A stretch of 36,893 nt of DNA, from the NCBI GenBank assembly GCA_029098085.1, contig JAQXNQ010000296.1:1-36893 (forward strand), given 5' to 3'. Of this stretch, positions 35,016 through 36,893 are shown piece by piece (position 1 is the first letter of the stretch; each line of letters begins with the position of its first letter). The position numbers and the translations under genes are program-made. The DNA is from Oscillospiraceae bacterium. GTDB taxonomy: Bacteria > Bacillota > Clostridia > Oscillospirales > Ruminococcaceae. The notes below the pieces were generated by a model, which was not told the DNA's origin, searched no databases, and worked only from the letters and a program-made list of their open reading frames with translations.

Positions 35016-35657
35016 ATGCCGCTGCCCATGGTGCACCTGTCCACCGCTCTGCTGCTGGAGGAGGAGGGAATCGTTCGGCCTGCTGAACGTTCAGCTTACT
35101 ATCTGGGAAGTATTGCCCCGGACGCCATCCATATGCGGGAGCATCCTGCTTCAGACGCCAAGTCCCTTTCCCATGCCGGCGCCCGAAGCCCCAGGTTTCT
35201 GGATCGGATCGATTCTTTCTGTCAGCGCTTTCCGGACTATGAGCGCTCCGGCATCTCCCGTGACTACCTGATGGGATATCTGGTGCATCTGCTCACCGAT
35301 ATTTACTGGAAGCAGGCCTTTTACGACGGCTTTGTACAGCGGTACCGGGAAGATCCCGCTCCCCTTCAGAATGAGAAAGCCGCCTACTACAACGATACCG
35401 ATGTGGCCGACATCCGGCTGTATAAAACGCTTCCCCGGCGGCCGGAGCTGTGGGCGCTGCTGCAGGCGGCCCATGGCTATGACCTGCCCGGCATGGTATC
35501 AGCGGAGGAGGTCGACCGGTGGAACGCCCGGACGCTGGCCTGGTATGAGGTGCCCCGGGAGTACCTGCCGGTGCGCTACGCCAGTGAGGAATCCATCCGG
35601 AGTTTTATCCGCACGGCGGCGGAACGGATTCGGGAATATCTGGGAGAAGTTCATTGA
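35016..35657 (+). CDS. Zinc-dependent phospholipase C-like protein
   Basis: 213-residue protein with the pattern of the zinc-dependent phospholipase C-like family (PF00882 type): a His/Asp-rich helical domain with PLPMVHLSTALLL, YLGSIAPDAIHMR, and GYLVHLLTDIYWKQAF, whose His and Asp residues would bind zinc. It has no signal peptide, so it is probably cytosolic, unlike secreted toxins of the wider superfamily; an activity on phospholipids should not be assumed. AAGGAGG precedes the ATG. It is a single-gene transcript between two terminators and promoters. Confidence 0.78.
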   Translation: MPLPMVHLSTALLLEEEGIVRPAERSAYYLGSIAPDAIHMREHPASDAKSLSHAGARSPRFLDRIDSFCQRFPDYERSGISRDYLMGYLVHLLTDIYWKQAFYDGFVQRYREDPAPLQNEKAAYYNDTDVADIRLYKTLPRRPELWALLQAAHGYDLPGMVSAEEVDRWNARTLAWYEVPREYLPVRYASEESIRSFIRTAAERIREYLGEVH

Positions 35658-35686
35658 CCGACCGCATGGCCTGTCAGTGCTTGCAA

Positions 35687-35712
35687 TAAAAAAGGAGGAG
35701 CTCATCTCCTCC
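35687..35712 (-). terminator. Second terminator behind rpmB
   Basis: On the minus strand GGAGGA pairs with TCCTCC and is followed by TTTTTTATT. It lies 30 bp beyond the first rpmB terminator, so the gene has a tandem stop that also protects the convergent gene. Confidence 0.65.
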
Positions 35713-35724
35713 GTACAAAACGAA

Positions 35725-35749
35725 AAAGCGCGGATCGCTCCGCGCTTTT
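35725..35749. terminator. Bidirectional terminator between phospholipase-like gene and rpmB
   Basis: AAAGCGCGGA and TCCGCGCTTT form a perfect 10-bp stem with loop TCGC, with T-runs on both strands. Confidence 0.85.
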
Positions 35750-35771
35750 ATCATTCGCTGTTGGACGATGC

Positions 35772-35960
35772 TCAGACAGCTCTGGTAACTTTGCCAGACC
35801 GCAGGCACCGGGTGCAGGCGTGAACACGGCAGGGCTTGCCATCGACCAGAGCCTTGATCTTCATCACGTTGGGTTTCCAGGTTCTGTTGGTACGTCTGTG
35901 CGAGTGAGACACTTTGATACCGAAAGCAACGTCTTTTCCGCAGAAATCACATTTAGCCAT
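35772..35960 (-). CDS. rpmB: 50S ribosomal protein L28
   Basis: 62-residue large-subunit ribosomal protein. MAKCDFCGKDVAFGIKVSHSHRRTNRTWKPN and CTRCLRSGKV are typical; the CxxC pairs (CDFC and CTRC) mark the zinc-binding form. The start at 35960 follows AGGAGG; the ORF-track start three codons earlier is too close to it. In Bacillus rpmB lies next to spoVM; here it is about 5 kb away on the opposite strand. Confidence 0.96.
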   Translation of the reverse strand: MAKCDFCGKDVAFGIKVSHSHRRTNRTWKPNVMKIKALVDGKPCRVHACTRCLRSGKVTRAV

Positions 35961-35997
35961 TTTCTGCACCTCCTTTGATTTTCACATAGCATCATAT

Positions 35998-36026
35998 ATT
36001 CTAGCAGATTCTCCGAGAAAAATCAA
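35998..36026 (-). promoter_or_regulatory. Sigma-A-type promoter of rpmB
   Basis: On the minus strand TTGATT, a 17-bp spacer and TAGAAT lie about 38 bp upstream of the ATG. Confidence 0.75.
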
Positions 36027-36098
36027 GCCCTTTTGCCGATCTTTTGCAAAGAATTTTTCGGCAAAGATGAAAAAAGCCTGAATTTCTCTGTGACCGCC

Positions 36099-36127
36099 TT
36101 GTAATTTGCGGCCAATACCAGTATAAT
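36099..36127 (+). promoter_or_regulatory. Sigma-A-type promoter of the site-2 protease gene
   Basis: TTGTAA, a 17-bp spacer and TATAAT lie about 100 bp before the ATG. The leader between them shows GC-rich inverted sequence (GGAGGTGCGGCGGCCTCC) that could fold, but no known riboswitch. Confidence 0.7.
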
Positions 36128-36229
36128 AGGTACAGCGGTTTCTGTCAAGCCCAAAGCGGCAGAGCGGGCCCGGAGGTGCGGCGGCCTCCGGAAAAGCCTC
36201 AGTACAGCGCCGGGACATGGAGAAATGAA

Positions 36230-36893
36230 ATGAGCAGCTATATGGTACAGTTCCTCTACAGGACCTTTGTTTACGGCATCGCGCTTCTGACGGCGCTGCC
36301 CTTTCACGAGTTTGCCCACGCCTGGACAGCCAACAGGCTGGGGGATCCCACTGCCCGCTGGCAGGGCAGAATGACCCTGAATCCCCTGAAGCATCTGGAG
36401 CCCATCGGCGCGCTGATGATGCTGCTTTGCGGCATCGGCTGGGCAAAGCCCGTTCCCATCAATCCCCGCAACTTCAAAAACCCCAAGACCGGCATGGCCA
36501 TTTCTTCTCTTGCAGGGCCGGTGTCCAATCTGCTGCTGGCCTACCTGAGCGCGGTCTGCTATAAGCTGCTGGTTCTGCCTCAGGCCCTGCTGTCCGGCGG
36601 CTTTGTCGCCACTTTTGCCTCCAGCCTGCAGAATATCTTCTATATTATGGTCAGCGTCAATGTGGGTCTGGCGGTCTTCAACCTGCTGCCCATCCCGCCG
36701 CTGGACGGTTCCCGGGTACTGAATCTGGTTCTGCCCGAGCGTACCTATTTCGCCATCATGAAATATGAGCGTCTGATCATGATCGCCCTTTTGTTTGTCG
36801 TGTCTGCCGGTTTGCTGAACGGCCCTCTGGGCGCCGCGCGGAGCGTGGTCTGGAAGGCGCTGGACTTCACCACCGGCTATCTGGACATTCTGA
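36230..36893 (+). CDS. Site-2 protease family membrane protein (partial)
   Basis: At least 221 residues, open at the right edge, so absent from the ORF track. Membrane zinc protease of the M50B type. The metal-binding motif is LPFHEFAHAW (HExxH, about residues 28-32) in the first helix, and the second, ligand-supplying motif is NLLPIPPLDGSRV near residue 155-167. RLGDPTARWQGRMTLNPLKHLEPIG is characteristic of the short S2P group common in Clostridia. Start ATG 36230 follows GGAG; the ATG five bases earlier meets a stop at once. The substrate is unknown. Confidence 0.92.
   Translation, partial: MSSYMVQFLYRTFVYGIALLTALPFHEFAHAWTANRLGDPTARWQGRMTLNPLKHLEPIGALMMLLCGIGWAKPVPINPRNFKNPKTGMAISSLAGPVSNLLLAYLSAVCYKLLVLPQALLSGGFVATFASSLQNIFYIMVSVNVGLAVFNLLPIPPLDGSRVLNLVLPERTYFAIMKYERLIMIALLFVVSAGLLNGPLGAARSVVWKALDFTTGYLDIL

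Noticed and set aside
1-36893. CRISPR arrays, insertion sequences, prophage genes
   Set aside because: No regularly spaced repeats, transposases, integrases or phage structural genes were seen.

Overview
The window looks like a chromosomal segment of a GC-rich, spore-forming anaerobic member of the Clostridia (Bacillota), probably from the Oscillospirales. The evidence is the mix of a Bacillus-like housekeeping order (yicC-remA-gmk-rpoZ-priA-def-fmt, then rsmB-rlmN-prpC-pknB-rsgA-thiN-spoVM), RemA and a 30-residue SpoVM, strong AGGAGG ribosome binding sites, frequent TTG/GTG starts, and a corrinoid methyl-transfer cluster. The taxonomic call is inference from gene content.

Left part (about 1-9.8 kb): accessory genes, several of them broken. 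A BceRSAB-type peptide-antibiotic sensing and resistance module (response regulator, kinase, ABC ATPase, permease) has a deletion and a frameshift in the regulator, a frameshift in the kinase at a C7 run, and an in-frame TAG in the permease; only the ATPase is intact. Next come an MFS transporter and an HTH-TPR regulator on the minus strand, a frameshifted Sel1-like repeat gene, and three small proteins with clear sigma-A-type promoters (a zinc-ribbon protein, a DUF6472-like protein and a one-helix membrane protein).

Middle part (9.8-14.9 kb): a corrinoid-dependent methyl-transfer cluster on the minus strand: a UROD-fold methyltransferase, its corrinoid protein, a Cys-rich DUF2284 protein and a 2Fe-2S/ASKHA reductive activator (RACE type). 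A divergent AraC regulator reads out of the other side. The parts fit a demethylation system for an unknown methylated substrate. This is the best candidate for an undescribed pathway in the window. A tRNA-Leu(UAA) gene and an AT-richer HTH-TPR regulator of possibly foreign origin follow.

Right part (16.7-36.9 kb): a long, intact housekeeping run on the plus strand covering RNA metabolism (yicC, rsmB, rlmN), nucleotide supply (gmk), transcription (rpoZ), replication restart (priA), N-terminal formyl handling (def, fmt), Ser/Thr phospho-signalling (prpC, pknB), ribosome assembly (rsgA), thiamine (thiN), sporulation (spoVM) and methylthioadenosine recycling (mtnN). An orphan second UROD-family gene follows, then a minus-strand operon tsaE-tsaB-rpiB-upp, a phospholipase-C-like protein, rpmB, and a site-2 protease that runs off the right edge. 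coaBC, rpe and rpmB are not at the positions they hold in Bacillus.
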